Origin: Synechococcales cyanobacterium PMM_0072
GTDB lineage: Bacteria > Cyanobacteriota > Cyanobacteriia > Cyanobacteriales > Chamaesiphonaceae
Assembly (NCBI GenBank): GCA_949127675.1
Contig: CASBPY010000035.1
Span: 1-35,671, forward strand
Direction: 5' to 3'
DNA: 35,671 bases
Shown here: positions 23,316-31,772 of the stretch, in pieces
How the letters are laid out: each line of letters begins with the position of its first letter
Numbering within the stretch: the first letter of the stretch is position 1
Program-made: the position numbers and the translations under genes
Notes under the pieces: generated by a model
Databases searched by the model: none
What the model was told of the DNA's origin: nothing
What the model saw: only the letters and a program-made list of their open reading frames with translations

Positions 23316-25334
23316 ATGGAAGCACTATACGATTACGCCTGGTTGATTCCAGTGTTTCCCCTTGCTGGGGCGATGCTAGTCGGATTGGGATTAATTTCGC
23401 TCAATAAATTTACCAATGGACTGCGCGAACTGAATGCAGTTCTAATCATTTCACTCATCGGTGCCGCGATGGTGATGTCTTTTGCCATCCTCACCAGTCA
23501 GTTTCAGGGGCATCCTACTTATACTTATTCGTTTGAGTGGGCAGCAGCGGGTAATTTTCACCTGAATATGGGTTACACGATCGATCATCTCACCTCATTG
23601 ATGCTGGTGATCGTCACGACGGTAGCGATGTTGGTGATGATCTACACCCACGGGTATATGTCTCACGATCCTGGCTATGTCAGGTTCTATGCCTATTTGA
23701 GTCTATTTAGCTCCTCGATGTTGGGGTTGATTATTAGCCCCAATCTTGTCCAGGTTTATATCTTCTGGGAACTCGTGGGGATGTGTTCGTACCTGCTGAT
23801 TGGCTTCTGGTACGATCGCAAAGGTGCCGCTGATGCTTGTCAAAAGGCTTTTGTCACCAACCGCGTCGGTGACTTTGGCTTACTACTCGGAATGCTGGGA
23901 CTCTACTGGGCGACTGGCAGTTTTGACTTCCAGATTATGGGTGACAGACTCCAAGAATTGGTCGCTTCAGGCACTATTAGCGGTGGTTTAGCCGGATTAT
24001 TAGCAATCCTGGTATTTATGGGACCAGTTGCTAAATCAGCCCAATTCCCGCTCCACGTCTGGCTCCCAGATGCAATGGAAGGCCCTACACCGATTTCCGC
24101 ACTGATCCACGCTGCGACGATGGTAGCCGCAGGTGTATTTCTAATTGCGCGAATGTATCCCGTATTTGAGCAGATCCCCGCTGCGATGGATACGATCGCT
24201 TGGACTGGCGCAACCACAGCATTTCTGGGCGCATCGATCGCGATCACCCAAAATGATATCAAAAAAGGTCTGGCCTATTCCACCATGTCCCAATTGGGCT
24301 ACATGGTCATGGCAATGGGTGTCGGTGCTTACTCCGCTGGATTATTCCACCTGATGACTCACGCTTACTTCAAAGCGATGATGTTCCTCGGCTCTGGTTC
24401 CGTGATCCACGGGATGGAAGATGTCGTCGGTCACAATCCCGCCCTCGCTCAAGATATGCGGCTAATGGGTGGTTTGCGGAAACACATGCCGATCACTGCG
24501 GGTACCTTCTTTATCGGTACCCTCGCAATTTCAGGGATTCCCCCCTTCGCCGGATTCTGGTCAAAAGATGAAATCCTCGGTGCTACCTACGCCTCAAATC
24601 CGCTGCTCTGGGGAGTTGGTTTTGCTACCGCAGGCATCACAGCATTTTACATGTTCCGCATGTATTTCTCGACCTTTGAGGGCAGTTTCCGAGGCAATGA
24701 CAAAAAGATTCAACAGCAGTTACTCGCAGCAGCTCGTCCTGGTGGTGTAGATGCTGAAGATTCTCACGATGATGCTCATGGTCACAACCATGCCGCCAAT
24801 CCTCATGAATCACCGTGGAGTATGACTTTACCGCTAGTTATTTTAGCTGTACCGTCAGCCCTGATTGGTTTAGTCGGTACACCGTTTAATAACTATTTCG
24901 AAGCGTTCATTTCTGCACCTGGACATATCGAAGTCGCCCATGAATTCGATCTCAATGAATTCTTGATTATGGCTGGTAGTTCAGTTGGGATTGGTTTAAT
25001 CGGCATCACTTTGGCATCGCTAATGTATCTTAGCCGCAAAATTGATCCGAGTGCGATCGCCTCCAAAATTCCAACGCTCTACAATCTCTCGCTGAATAAA
25101 TGGTACATCGACGATATTTATAATAATGTCTTTGTGATCGGTTTACGCCGAGTTGCCCGTCAGGTGATGGAAGTTGATTATCGGGTAGTTGATGGTGCCG
25201 TAAACTTTACTGGTTTAGCTACATTGCTCGGTGGTGAAGGTTTGAAATATCTCGAAACTGGACGCGCTCAATTCTACGCTTTGATTATCTTTGGAGCAGT
25301 CTTAGGTTTAGTTGTTGTGTTTGGGATTACCTAA
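23316..25334 (+). CDS. ndhF: NAD(P)H-quinone oxidoreductase subunit 5 (NdhF1)
   Basis: A 672-aa polytopic thylakoid-membrane protein of NDH-1, used in respiration and cyclic electron flow. The N-terminal domain is MEALYDYAWLIPVFPLAGA; the Nqo12 signature is NLVQVYIFWELVGMCSYLLIGFWYDR; the antiporter-like core has FMGPVAKSAQFPLHVWLPDAMEGPTPISALIHAATMV, with the conserved Lys and His residues; the C-terminal part carries the lateral helix. Length and start match NdhF1 rather than the CO2-uptake paralogues, though that is a judgement from memory. A His-rich loop (HDDAHGHNHAANPHE) sits near residue 488. No Shine-Dalgarno is seen. Confidence 0.96.
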   Translation: MEALYDYAWLIPVFPLAGAMLVGLGLISLNKFTNGLRELNAVLIISLIGAAMVMSFAILTSQFQGHPTYTYSFEWAAAGNFHLNMGYTIDHLTSLMLVIVTTVAMLVMIYTHGYMSHDPGYVRFYAYLSLFSSSMLGLIISPNLVQVYIFWELVGMCSYLLIGFWYDRKGAADACQKAFVTNRVGDFGLLLGMLGLYWATGSFDFQIMGDRLQELVASGTISGGLAGLLAILVFMGPVAKSAQFPLHVWLPDAMEGPTPISALIHAATMVAAGVFLIARMYPVFEQIPAAMDTIAWTGATTAFLGASIAITQNDIKKGLAYSTMSQLGYMVMAMGVGAYSAGLFHLMTHAYFKAMMFLGSGSVIHGMEDVVGHNPALAQDMRLMGGLRKHMPITAGTFFIGTLAISGIPPFAGFWSKDEILGATYASNPLLWGVGFATAGITAFYMFRMYFSTFEGSFRGNDKKIQQQLLAAARPGGVDAEDSHDDAHGHNHAANPHESPWSMTLPLVILAVPSALIGLVGTPFNNYFEAFISAPGHIEVAHEFDLNEFLIMAGSSVGIGLIGITLASLMYLSRKIDPSAIASKIPTLYNLSLNKWYIDDIYNNVFVIGLRRVARQVMEVDYRVVDGAVNFTGLATLLGGEGLKYLETGRAQFYALIIFGAVLGLVVVFGIT

Positions 25335-25356
25335 ATAATTCGGTAATTAGGCAATA

Positions 25357-25400
25357 AAAAAAGGTAGGAATAATTCATGAATTATTCCTACCTTTTTTTA
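25357..25400. terminator. Bidirectional rho-independent terminator
   Basis: Seven A, then the perfect 30-bp palindrome GGTAGGAATAATTCA/TGAATTATTCCTACC, then seven T. It works on both strands, 22 nt after the ndhF stop and about 115 nt past the stop of the convergent HupE-like gene. Confidence 0.95.
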
Positions 25401-25515
25401 TTTGTAACCTCGTAGATATGCCATTTTGAATGTTAATGGTGGGTGAGGGCGAGTTCGTACAATATTTATTGTTAAATTTGGAATCAGTAGCATAAATAAA
25501 GCCATCTACAGATTT

Positions 25516-26616
25516 TCAACCCATAAAAGCCCTTTCCCAAAACCAGATTGCACTCATGATAATTACTCCAACTGAAATCATCCGCCGAACAGTTAAATCC
25601 CAGGGAAATTTACGGAGATAGGAGAGAGCGAAATAAACAGCTAACACGATCGCAAATTGCCCGATTTCAATCCCGACACTAAAACTAGCCAACGAAGTCA
25701 CTAAATTAGTTCGTGGTAAATCTAATTCCTGCAAAGCAGAAGAAAATCCCAATCCGTGAATTAAACCAAATCCAAAAGCTAATTGCCATCTAGCTCTTGC
25801 TTCCTTTTTCCACAAATTTTCAGACGCAATATAGGCGATCGATAGTGCAATGGCAATCTCCACCCACCGACTAGGGACAGAGACAATATTTAGAGCTGCT
25901 AGAAATAATGTCACCGAATGAGATAAGCTAAATGCAGTCACAACCTTGAGCAAATAGCCCAATTCTCCACCTAACATTAATAGACTAACTAAAAATAAAA
26001 TATGGTCGTAACCAGTCCAAATATGTTCGATCCCTAGCCTAATAAAACTACTAATTTGCTGTAAGATTGGCGCATCGATCAGAGCTGCATTTTGGGAGTC
26101 AGGGGTGAAGACTAAATTGTCCACTTGCCCAGCTCGAAATACTTGTGCTAAACAGCGTGCTGTACTCACTCCAGCAATGAATAGATCGTAGTGCATCTGC
26201 AACTGTTCGATCGGTTGTGACCACCGATATTGCAACAATAAGCTGCTATGAGTATCAGGAGTAGCAGTCAGATTGGATGGGATTTTTACAGTACTATTAG
26301 ATTTAACTATTAAAGTCTCACTCCTTTCCCCTGCGACTGTGAGTCTAATTTTTTCGTTCAGAAACGTTTGAAGATCTTTTTGGTGAGTAGTTATTTCTGC
26401 CTCTGATAGTTGCTGATTTTTGTCATCATCAAACTGGGCGATTAATCCGGTGGGGACTGTGAGATTTAGATCGACATCTCGTTCTCTAATCTGAATATCT
26501 GCTACGGCTAAGTCTGCCCAGTGAGCCTGACTGGGTGTAGCTAAGGATAACACCATTAATAGTCCTAATCCCCAACAGATAAAGATCTTCCAAGCTATAG
26601 ATATTTGATGAGGCAT
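25516..26616 (-). CDS. HupE/UreJ-like membrane protein with large periplasmic domain
   Basis: A 366-aa protein. A Sec signal peptide (WKIFICWGLGLLMVLSLATPSQAHWADL) is followed by a ~160-residue extracytoplasmic region with an EF-hand-like loop DDDKNQQLSEAE (near residue 62). The C-terminal ~170 residues have about six membrane helices of the HupE/UreJ_2 type (IRLGIEHIWTGYDHILFLVSLLML, AFSLSHSVTLFLAAL, FGFGLIHGLGFSSAL), with His and Asp residues inside helices suited to metal binding. The short HupE proteins are linked to nickel; the substrate of this longer family is not established. It is the most downstream gene of the leftward DUF4331/TPR group. Confidence 0.85.
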   Translation of the reverse strand: MPHQISIAWKIFICWGLGLLMVLSLATPSQAHWADLAVADIQIRERDVDLNLTVPTGLIAQFDDDKNQQLSEAEITTHQKDLQTFLNEKIRLTVAGERSETLIVKSNSTVKIPSNLTATPDTHSSLLLQYRWSQPIEQLQMHYDLFIAGVSTARCLAQVFRAGQVDNLVFTPDSQNAALIDAPILQQISSFIRLGIEHIWTGYDHILFLVSLLMLGGELGYLLKVVTAFSLSHSVTLFLAALNIVSVPSRWVEIAIALSIAYIASENLWKKEARARWQLAFGFGLIHGLGFSSALQELDLPRTNLVTSLASFSVGIEIGQFAIVLAVYFALSYLRKFPWDLTVRRMISVGVIIMSAIWFWERAFMG

Positions 26617-26631
26617 GGTGTATCTAATTAC

Positions 26632-26652
26632 TTGATAATTGATAATTGATAG
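26632..26652. repeat. Tandem heptamers TTGATAA, 3 units
   Basis: TTGATAA TTGATAA TTGATAG in the gap between the HupE-like and TPR genes; short tandem repeat of heptamer period but a different sequence from the TAGTGAA family. Confidence 0.6.
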
Positions 26653-26670
26653 CTAAATTATTAGGATATG

Positions 26671-26718
26671 GTCTAAATCCTCATCTAATAACCCAGTCTA
26701 AAGAAGGAAGATTTAGAC
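26671..26718 (-). promoter_or_regulatory. Competing hairpins after the TPR gene
   Basis: GTCTAAATC (26671-26679) and GATTTAGAC (26710-26718) are perfect complements. A second GTCTAAA (26696-26702) competes for the same TTTAGAC partner. The structures lie 13 nt after the TPR stop and before the HupE-like gene. There is no T-run; attenuation or mRNA processing is possible. Confidence 0.4.
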
Positions 26719-26730
26719 CCCTTACTTTCG

Positions 26731-28116
26731 TTAATTTAAGCCAGACAAACCCACGCCCAAACCGAGAGCTTGTCTAGCTCCAGCATCGAAGAGGGGATCG
26801 ATCGATTTAATCTGCGCTCGATACTTGCTAGCTTGTGCTGATTGCCCGCTAGCTTGAGCGATAACGGCTGCTCGATCGGTTATTGCTGGATCTCGAATCC
26901 CTGACTTTAATGCCGACTCGATCGCCTGTTGTGCCGCTGGTATCTGTCCCAGTTGGAAGTATGCCGCCGCCAACGTGTCCCAGGTTTCGGGATCTTGGCG
27001 AGTCTTGATTTCGGCTTGCATCAAGGCTAAAGCCTCGGCAATGTCGTCGCCCTGTGCCCGCTCTAGTAATAATTGCGCCAACTCACGCCGATGTCCAAAG
27101 CCAGTTAGATCGGATCGCAATTTTGACACCGCTAGTTCCCAGGTTTGATTGGCTTGAGTCGTTTTGCCTTGGAGCTGCTGTACCCGCGCCAAGCCCCTAA
27201 TCGCAACATGGTTGTAGACAGTTGGGGCTTGCTGATTGATCGCAAAAAATCGATCGTATAATTCAATTGCCCGTTCTCGATCCGTTGTCTGAGTGGGGTT
27301 GGCTTGCCATTTCCGAACAGATAATTCAGCTAAATTTAATAATGCTGGCGAGTATCTAGGCAAAATATCCAGGGCTGATTGATATAATTCCTCTGCCTGC
27401 TGGAGTTGTCCCCGCTTATAGTACAATCGTCCCAATAATGTCCGCACCCAAGCCGAACTTTCGATTTCCCCTGGTTCCTCCGCCGCAATCGCCGCTGTAA
27501 AATCGCGAATCGCCGCTTGATCTTGTCCTTGAGCTACTTCTACCAAAGCTTTCAGTGCCAAGTTACCCAGGGTAGGGACTTTTAGAGCCAGAGTAGCCGC
27601 AGTTTTGCGAGCAGTTGTGGCATCACCTAGAGCTAGGTGACTGGTGGTTAGTAGCGACAGAGCTTCAGCTTCAGGCGGAAGTTGCTTGAGCAGGGATAGG
27701 GCTTGGGCAAAGTCATGTTTGGCGGTTGCTACTTTGGCGAGGACAACAATTGCGCTGTAATTATGGACAGATAAATGGACTAGGGATTGTTGCGCCATTT
27801 GTTCTGCCAGTAGATACCAACTACTTTCTCCCGTCGCTCGTGCCATTTTGAGGTAATTTTGGGCTAGTGCTGCCCGTTCCAATCCAGCGGTTGGTTGCTG
27901 TTGGATTTTTTGCTGGTGAAAGGCGATTTCCTGGCGAATATTTTTGGTAACACTGCTGGCTTCTGGACGTAAAAAGCGATACTTCCAAATTGAATCGGGG
28001 CGAGGTACCGAAGCAGGGATGCTATAAAATGCGATCGAAACACCAATTCCTAGAAAAGCAGCAATTGAGCGCAATTTAGTTGGGGCTGATAATTTGTTGA
28101 TGGTAGGAAGTTGCAT
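26731..28116 (-). CDS. TPR-repeat protein with N-terminal membrane anchor
   Basis: 461 aa. A hydrophobic segment near residues 16-34 (LRSIAAFLGIGVSIAFYSIPAS) anchors or exports it; the remainder is helical repeat with clear tetratricopeptide motifs (RTLLGRLYYKRGQLQQAEELYQSALDILPRYSPALLNLAEL; WDTLAAAYFQLGQIPAAQQAIESALKSGI). It is Ala- and Gln-rich and has no catalytic motif. It lies 114 nt before the HupE-like gene and 94 nt after the small secreted protein, all leftward. I recall TPR, HupE-like and DUF4331 proteins being encoded together in other bacteria, which would make it a scaffold of that system; this is inference. Confidence 0.85.
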   Translation of the reverse strand: MQLPTINKLSAPTKLRSIAAFLGIGVSIAFYSIPASVPRPDSIWKYRFLRPEASSVTKNIRQEIAFHQQKIQQQPTAGLERAALAQNYLKMARATGESSWYLLAEQMAQQSLVHLSVHNYSAIVVLAKVATAKHDFAQALSLLKQLPPEAEALSLLTTSHLALGDATTARKTAATLALKVPTLGNLALKALVEVAQGQDQAAIRDFTAAIAAEEPGEIESSAWVRTLLGRLYYKRGQLQQAEELYQSALDILPRYSPALLNLAELSVRKWQANPTQTTDRERAIELYDRFFAINQQAPTVYNHVAIRGLARVQQLQGKTTQANQTWELAVSKLRSDLTGFGHRRELAQLLLERAQGDDIAEALALMQAEIKTRQDPETWDTLAAAYFQLGQIPAAQQAIESALKSGIRDPAITDRAAVIAQASGQSAQASKYRAQIKSIDPLFDAGARQALGLGVGLSGLN

Positions 28117-28210
28117 AATTGATCAATAGTAAATAGTAATCAGAATTAAATATTGTTGATGCTATAAATATTAAAATGACTAGGCGATTGCTTAAATAGT
28201 GATCGATCGA

Positions 28211-28759
28211 TTAGCGGAGTTCGATCGTTGGTTGATTATCAACGAGAGAGGTTTCTTTGATCTGAGTAGTTGGTGGGATTAGAGTTGTTGAAGTTTTAGG
28301 CATTGCAGCAGGAGCTGTGCCAATGTTCATCGAGCCTTGTTTCATTTCGGCGATCAGCACAGTCGGATTGCTGTAGCCTAGTCTTGGAGCTAATAAAATT
28401 GCTAAACCACGGGCTAATTCAAGTTTGTTTTGGGCGATCGCATCTGCTAAACTAGTCATTAATGTGCGATTATCATCCAATTTTTGTTTGGTTCTTTCTG
28501 CTTCCACTTGAGCGACTTCGGGTGGATTTGGTCGCCAAGTTACGCCTAATTGCCAGCGCAGATTATTGCCACTAGATGGAGAACTACTCCCGAAGCCGTT
28601 ACCGAAGGAATTATCATTATTTGCTGAACCAAAATCGAGCTTCACACAAACTCCAGAGCAACTATCTGAGCCAGAAGAAAACGAGGAAAATTGAGCATGA
28701 GCAGGAGCGGCAACGATCGCCATTCCGAAGATTAGAGTAGAAAGAATGGTGTACTTCAT
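28211..28759 (-). CDS. Small secreted protein, unknown function
   Basis: 182 aa. Signal peptide MKYTILSTLIFGMAIVAAPAHA, then a Ser/Gly/Asn-rich stretch with two close cysteines (SDSCSGVCVKLDFGSANNDNSFGNGFGSSS), then a strand-like NLRWQLGVTWRP. A helical segment follows (EVAQVEAERTKQKLDDNRTLMTSLADAIAQNKLELARGLAILLAPRLG), with a Pro/Thr-rich end. It has no recognised domain. It sits between the TPR gene and DUF4331 gene on the same strand, so it may belong to the same export or envelope system. Confidence 0.75.
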   Translation of the reverse strand: MKYTILSTLIFGMAIVAAPAHAQFSSFSSGSDSCSGVCVKLDFGSANNDNSFGNGFGSSSPSSGNNLRWQLGVTWRPNPPEVAQVEAERTKQKLDDNRTLMTSLADAIAQNKLELARGLAILLAPRLGYSNPTVLIAEMKQGSMNIGTAPAAMPKTSTTLIPPTTQIKETSLVDNQPTIELR

Positions 28760-28783
28760 GGTGAATAATTTGATCTAAAAGAT

Positions 28784-28810
28784 ACTGGGAGTATCGATCG
28801 AACTCCCAGT
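28784..28810. promoter_or_regulatory. Dyad upstream of the small secreted protein gene
   Basis: ACTGGGAGT-ATCGATCGA-ACTCCCAGT: perfect 9-bp arms with a 9-nt loop, starting 25 nt upstream of the ATG at 28759. There is no T-run, so it is an operator or 5' UTR hairpin candidate rather than a clear terminator. Confidence 0.5.
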
Positions 28811-28962
28811 TCATTTACAATAGTTATACTTTGAGTGGTCATAAACTGGAGTTTAGAGAATGAGAAAAATCTTGAGTGTAATTGCTTCCCCCTATTCCCT
28901 ATCCCCTGTAAACACCAGCAATCTATGACCATGCAGAGTATAGTGATAGCACTAGTAACTAG

Positions 28963-30174
28963 CTAATTTGGCAAAGCTAAATAAGGGAAATCCCCCTCCA
29001 AAGCTTTGTGTCCTTGAGCGAGATTACTTCCTTCATAAGAAACGTTATCGCCCTTAACTTTACCGTCAGTTAGTACGCTCAAAGTGACATCAATCACATC
29101 ATCCTTGAGCATCCGCCCCCGAATTGGACTACCTTTTCCATTCAGAGCATTGGCGTAGCCACTAGCTCCAGTAGTGTCGATTCGCATCACATCGGGTAAG
29201 AACGCACCTAATAAAGCTTTGGTTCGATCGTCATTATTTCCCAATGCTTTGAGCGTGCGGATTGCTTCTGTTCCAATCGGCCCCGCCGCTGGGCTGAGAT
29301 CGGCAGTCGGTGGTACGCTGTTGAAGGCATTGAGTAAGCTATTGCTAACGACTAAGCCTTCATTGATGGCTGGACGAGCCAAGCGTTCCACCTGCTGATA
29401 TTTGCCATTGCCATCTCTGAGCGAGATTGTCTGCCAGATATCGTAGGTTTTCGCGCCATCTTTGCCTGAGAGAAATTCCTGAGGAATTCGGAGGGCAATT
29501 GAATTGACGTTATAACCCTTAAATGAGTCAAGTGCTTGATCGGGAGCACGGAAACCAACGCTTGGCCCGGTGCCTAATGCACCAGCACGGACGCGGAAAA
29601 ACTGTTCCACATCGAAAAAGAATGGATCTTCCCGCAACCCTGCAAAGACGGCAATCTTAGCACCATTTGCAGCGAGTTGATTGACGTATGTTTTCTCATT
29701 TAGAGCAGTAGTCCGCATATTTGAAGCAGAAATTTCTTTACCATCTTTGATGACGGTAAATTTGATTTGCTGCTGGTTCCGATTGTTTGGTGCGCCAAAT
29801 TCAAACCGGAGGGTGATATCTTCTTGACCCGTAGGAGTAGCCTCTTTGTCGCCAACACGAGTTAGTTTAAACTCGTAACGGGCGTTGGTGCTAAAGAAGT
29901 ACTGTTGACGGGCAATCGATCGAGGATTGCTATTCATCGTCAAGATCAGATCGCCATCTCTGGCATTCGGATTTTGGTCTTTTTCGCGAAATGCGTATAA
30001 GTCGGTGAGGTTGAGGTTACGACCTTTGGTATCAACTTCTCCGTCATCGTGATCGGATGCCACTAAAGCCTTTGGCAAGCTAGTTGCAACTAGCAGTGCA
30101 GCGATCGAAATCGCCCCTACAATTAGAGAGTTTGTCCGATTAAGTTGGATAAATTTAGGCAATGAAAGAGACAT
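28963..30174 (-). CDS. DUF4331 domain secreted protein
   Basis: 403 aa from ATG 30174 (AAGG 8 nt upstream); the track start at 30178-30180 is a TTG. A signal peptide or anchor (SLIVGAISIAALLVATSLPKALVAS) is followed at once by SDHDDGEVDTKGRNLNLTDLYAFRE, the diagnostic start of DUF4331. The family domain runs to the C-terminus (DLILTMNSNPRS, YFFSTNARYEFKL, DPFFFDVEQFF, NSIALRIPQEFL). The function of the family is unknown. Directly upstream is the shared promoter-like element GAGAGATCCA-N15-CGTATACCCA, predicting control by the nearby ECF sigma factor. Confidence 0.9.
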   Translation of the reverse strand: MSLSLPKFIQLNRTNSLIVGAISIAALLVATSLPKALVASDHDDGEVDTKGRNLNLTDLYAFREKDQNPNARDGDLILTMNSNPRSIARQQYFFSTNARYEFKLTRVGDKEATPTGQEDITLRFEFGAPNNRNQQQIKFTVIKDGKEISASNMRTTALNEKTYVNQLAANGAKIAVFAGLREDPFFFDVEQFFRVRAGALGTGPSVGFRAPDQALDSFKGYNVNSIALRIPQEFLSGKDGAKTYDIWQTISLRDGNGKYQQVERLARPAINEGLVVSNSLLNAFNSVPPTADLSPAAGPIGTEAIRTLKALGNNDDRTKALLGAFLPDVMRIDTTGASGYANALNGKGSPIRGRMLKDDVIDVTLSVLTDGKVKGDNVSYEGSNLAQGHKALEGDFPYLALPN

Positions 30175-30221
30175 ATACAATCCTTTAATATTGGTAGGAT
30201 GGGCAAATCTTTTGATTCATC

Positions 30222-30256
30222 TGGGTATACGATCCTAATTCCAGAATGGATCTCTC
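30222..30256 (-). promoter_or_regulatory. Candidate ECF-sigma promoter of the DUF4331 gene
   Basis: Read leftward: GAGAGATCCA, 15 nt, CGTATACCCA, ending 47 nt before the ATG. Both 10-mers and the spacing are identical to the element in front of the DUF4114 gene. The -35 part contains GATCC, as in the TGATCC -35 of RpoE/ChrR (ECF11) promoters. Confidence 0.7.
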
Positions 30257-30275
30257 GGTGCGGGGAGAGTGTCAA

Positions 30276-31649
30276 TTAAGCTTTAAAACTAGCTGTAATA
30301 ACTAGATCGTTAAAGTCTCGATCGCCGCCACCATAGAGATCTTCTACTCCAAAAGTATTATTACCAATCAATCGAAAATGATCCGTCCGATCGGGGTTCG
30401 CGCCAATATAGTTAAAGTAAGCATGAATGTCATTGGCACCACCACCATTGCTTGGATTTTTATTGACAAAATCAGTTAATGAACCTTGGGCGACAACTAC
30501 TGGAGCGTAAATTTTGCCACCGACGATATCTTGGTTAAGTTTGCTATCGGTTTTACTTGCTTGAAGAACGGCACTTTTAATTGCTTCAGTGGCATAATTT
30601 GGATCACCTGGTTTGAGCATAGTGCCATTGGCAAGTAGAATGCTGCCGATCGCATCTTCAACCGCATAAAAACCAATATTATTGTTATAAGCTGCTGAAC
30701 TTGTGGTCGTAATATCTACCTTGAGCGTTTGTCCACCAAAATCAGTCAGATCGAGTGTCCGTCCTTGGGCCAAATCTTGAGATTTACTACCAATTGGTGT
30801 ATTGACACCAACACCATCTAATTTGGTCACATTCAAGACTAATTGATCATTATTTACCGATACTTGATATCCATCATTAGTGCTATTACTAGTCACTTTA
30901 ATCGGACTATTGCCATTAGCATCCGGCAGGGCAAACAGAATATTAGTTGGTGTTTTACCATCAGCAATCTGCTGCTGCACTTGAGCGATCGATCCATCTT
31001 GGACTTGGAAAAATTCGTAAGTTTTACTGGCATCTAAGCTAATCTCTCGCTTGGCAGGATTAAAGAAACTACCATCTAAGGTCGAGAAAATTGGTTTAGC
31101 TCGACCCAGTAAGGCTTGGAGATATCCAGTCGTGCCAGGGGCGATTCCCCCGACCTTCCCAGTGAAATCGTCGATCTCTACGATCCCAATTTCATTGACT
31201 TTACTACCTGGTTTTTGACTAAATGCACTAATCCCAAACCCGTTACCGCTAGTATCGGTGGTGAATAGATTTTTATCGAGGTTGATACCGAGAATCGACA
31301 GTACCGAAGTTGGAGTTGGAGTTGCAGTTACCTCGGCATTTAAGCTGACAATATTAGTTAGATCGCTAACTAAAGTGTTCTGAACGGTCGCTAATTGGGT
31401 AGTACCAAACTTGATAGTCGCATCTTGACCAGTTTGAACTGTGGTGATATCGCTGGATTTACCACCAATCGGTAAATCGATTTGAATCGTATCCTCCAAC
31501 GGTGCAAAATCAGTAATCGTATTTGGTGTTTGGGGGAGATTTATAGCTGATAGCTCAAATATATCCGCACCCAAACCACCCGTGAGCGTATTACCACCCG
31601 CACCACCCAAAATAATATCGTCCCCAGCGGTACCGTTAATGATTGCCAT
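30276..31649 (-). CDS. RTX-repeat and DUF4114 domain protein, probably extracellular
   Basis: 457 aa with no Sec signal peptide. The N-terminus has hemolysin-type calcium-binding repeats (NGTAGDDIILGGAGGNTLTGGLGADIFEL, residues ~5-35) followed by ITDFAPLEDTIQIDLP, the usual end of such a module. The middle is Asn/Thr/Gly-rich beta sequence. The C-terminus is a DUF4114 domain (DIHAYFNYIGANPDRTDHFRLIGNNTFGVEDLYGGGDRDFNDLVITASF), whose DxDFND-type end is another calcium-site pattern. Export by a type I system is likely for RTX proteins. AAGGA precedes the ATG. It diverges from the ECF sigma gene and carries the shared promoter element. Confidence 0.88.
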   Translation of the reverse strand: MAIINGTAGDDIILGGAGGNTLTGGLGADIFELSAINLPQTPNTITDFAPLEDTIQIDLPIGGKSSDITTVQTGQDATIKFGTTQLATVQNTLVSDLTNIVSLNAEVTATPTPTSVLSILGINLDKNLFTTDTSGNGFGISAFSQKPGSKVNEIGIVEIDDFTGKVGGIAPGTTGYLQALLGRAKPIFSTLDGSFFNPAKREISLDASKTYEFFQVQDGSIAQVQQQIADGKTPTNILFALPDANGNSPIKVTSNSTNDGYQVSVNNDQLVLNVTKLDGVGVNTPIGSKSQDLAQGRTLDLTDFGGQTLKVDITTTSSAAYNNNIGFYAVEDAIGSILLANGTMLKPGDPNYATEAIKSAVLQASKTDSKLNQDIVGGKIYAPVVVAQGSLTDFVNKNPSNGGGANDIHAYFNYIGANPDRTDHFRLIGNNTFGVEDLYGGGDRDFNDLVITASFKA

Positions 31650-31677
31650 GTTAGTTTCCTTCCAAGCTGATTGTAGA

Positions 31678-31712
31678 TGGGTATACGCAGCTACTGCTCA
31701 ACTGGATCTCTC
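31678..31712 (-). promoter_or_regulatory. Candidate ECF-sigma promoter of the DUF4114 gene
   Basis: Read leftward: GAGAGATCCA, 15 nt, CGTATACCCA, ending 28 nt before the ATG. Twin of the element at 30222-30256. The intervening 15 nt differ, so this is conservation of two boxes, not a recent duplication. Confidence 0.7.
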
Positions 31713-31772
31713 AATATTGGCAATCGTCGGCTAAACTAAAGCTATCCCAGCAATCCCAATCCTGTATCGTCA

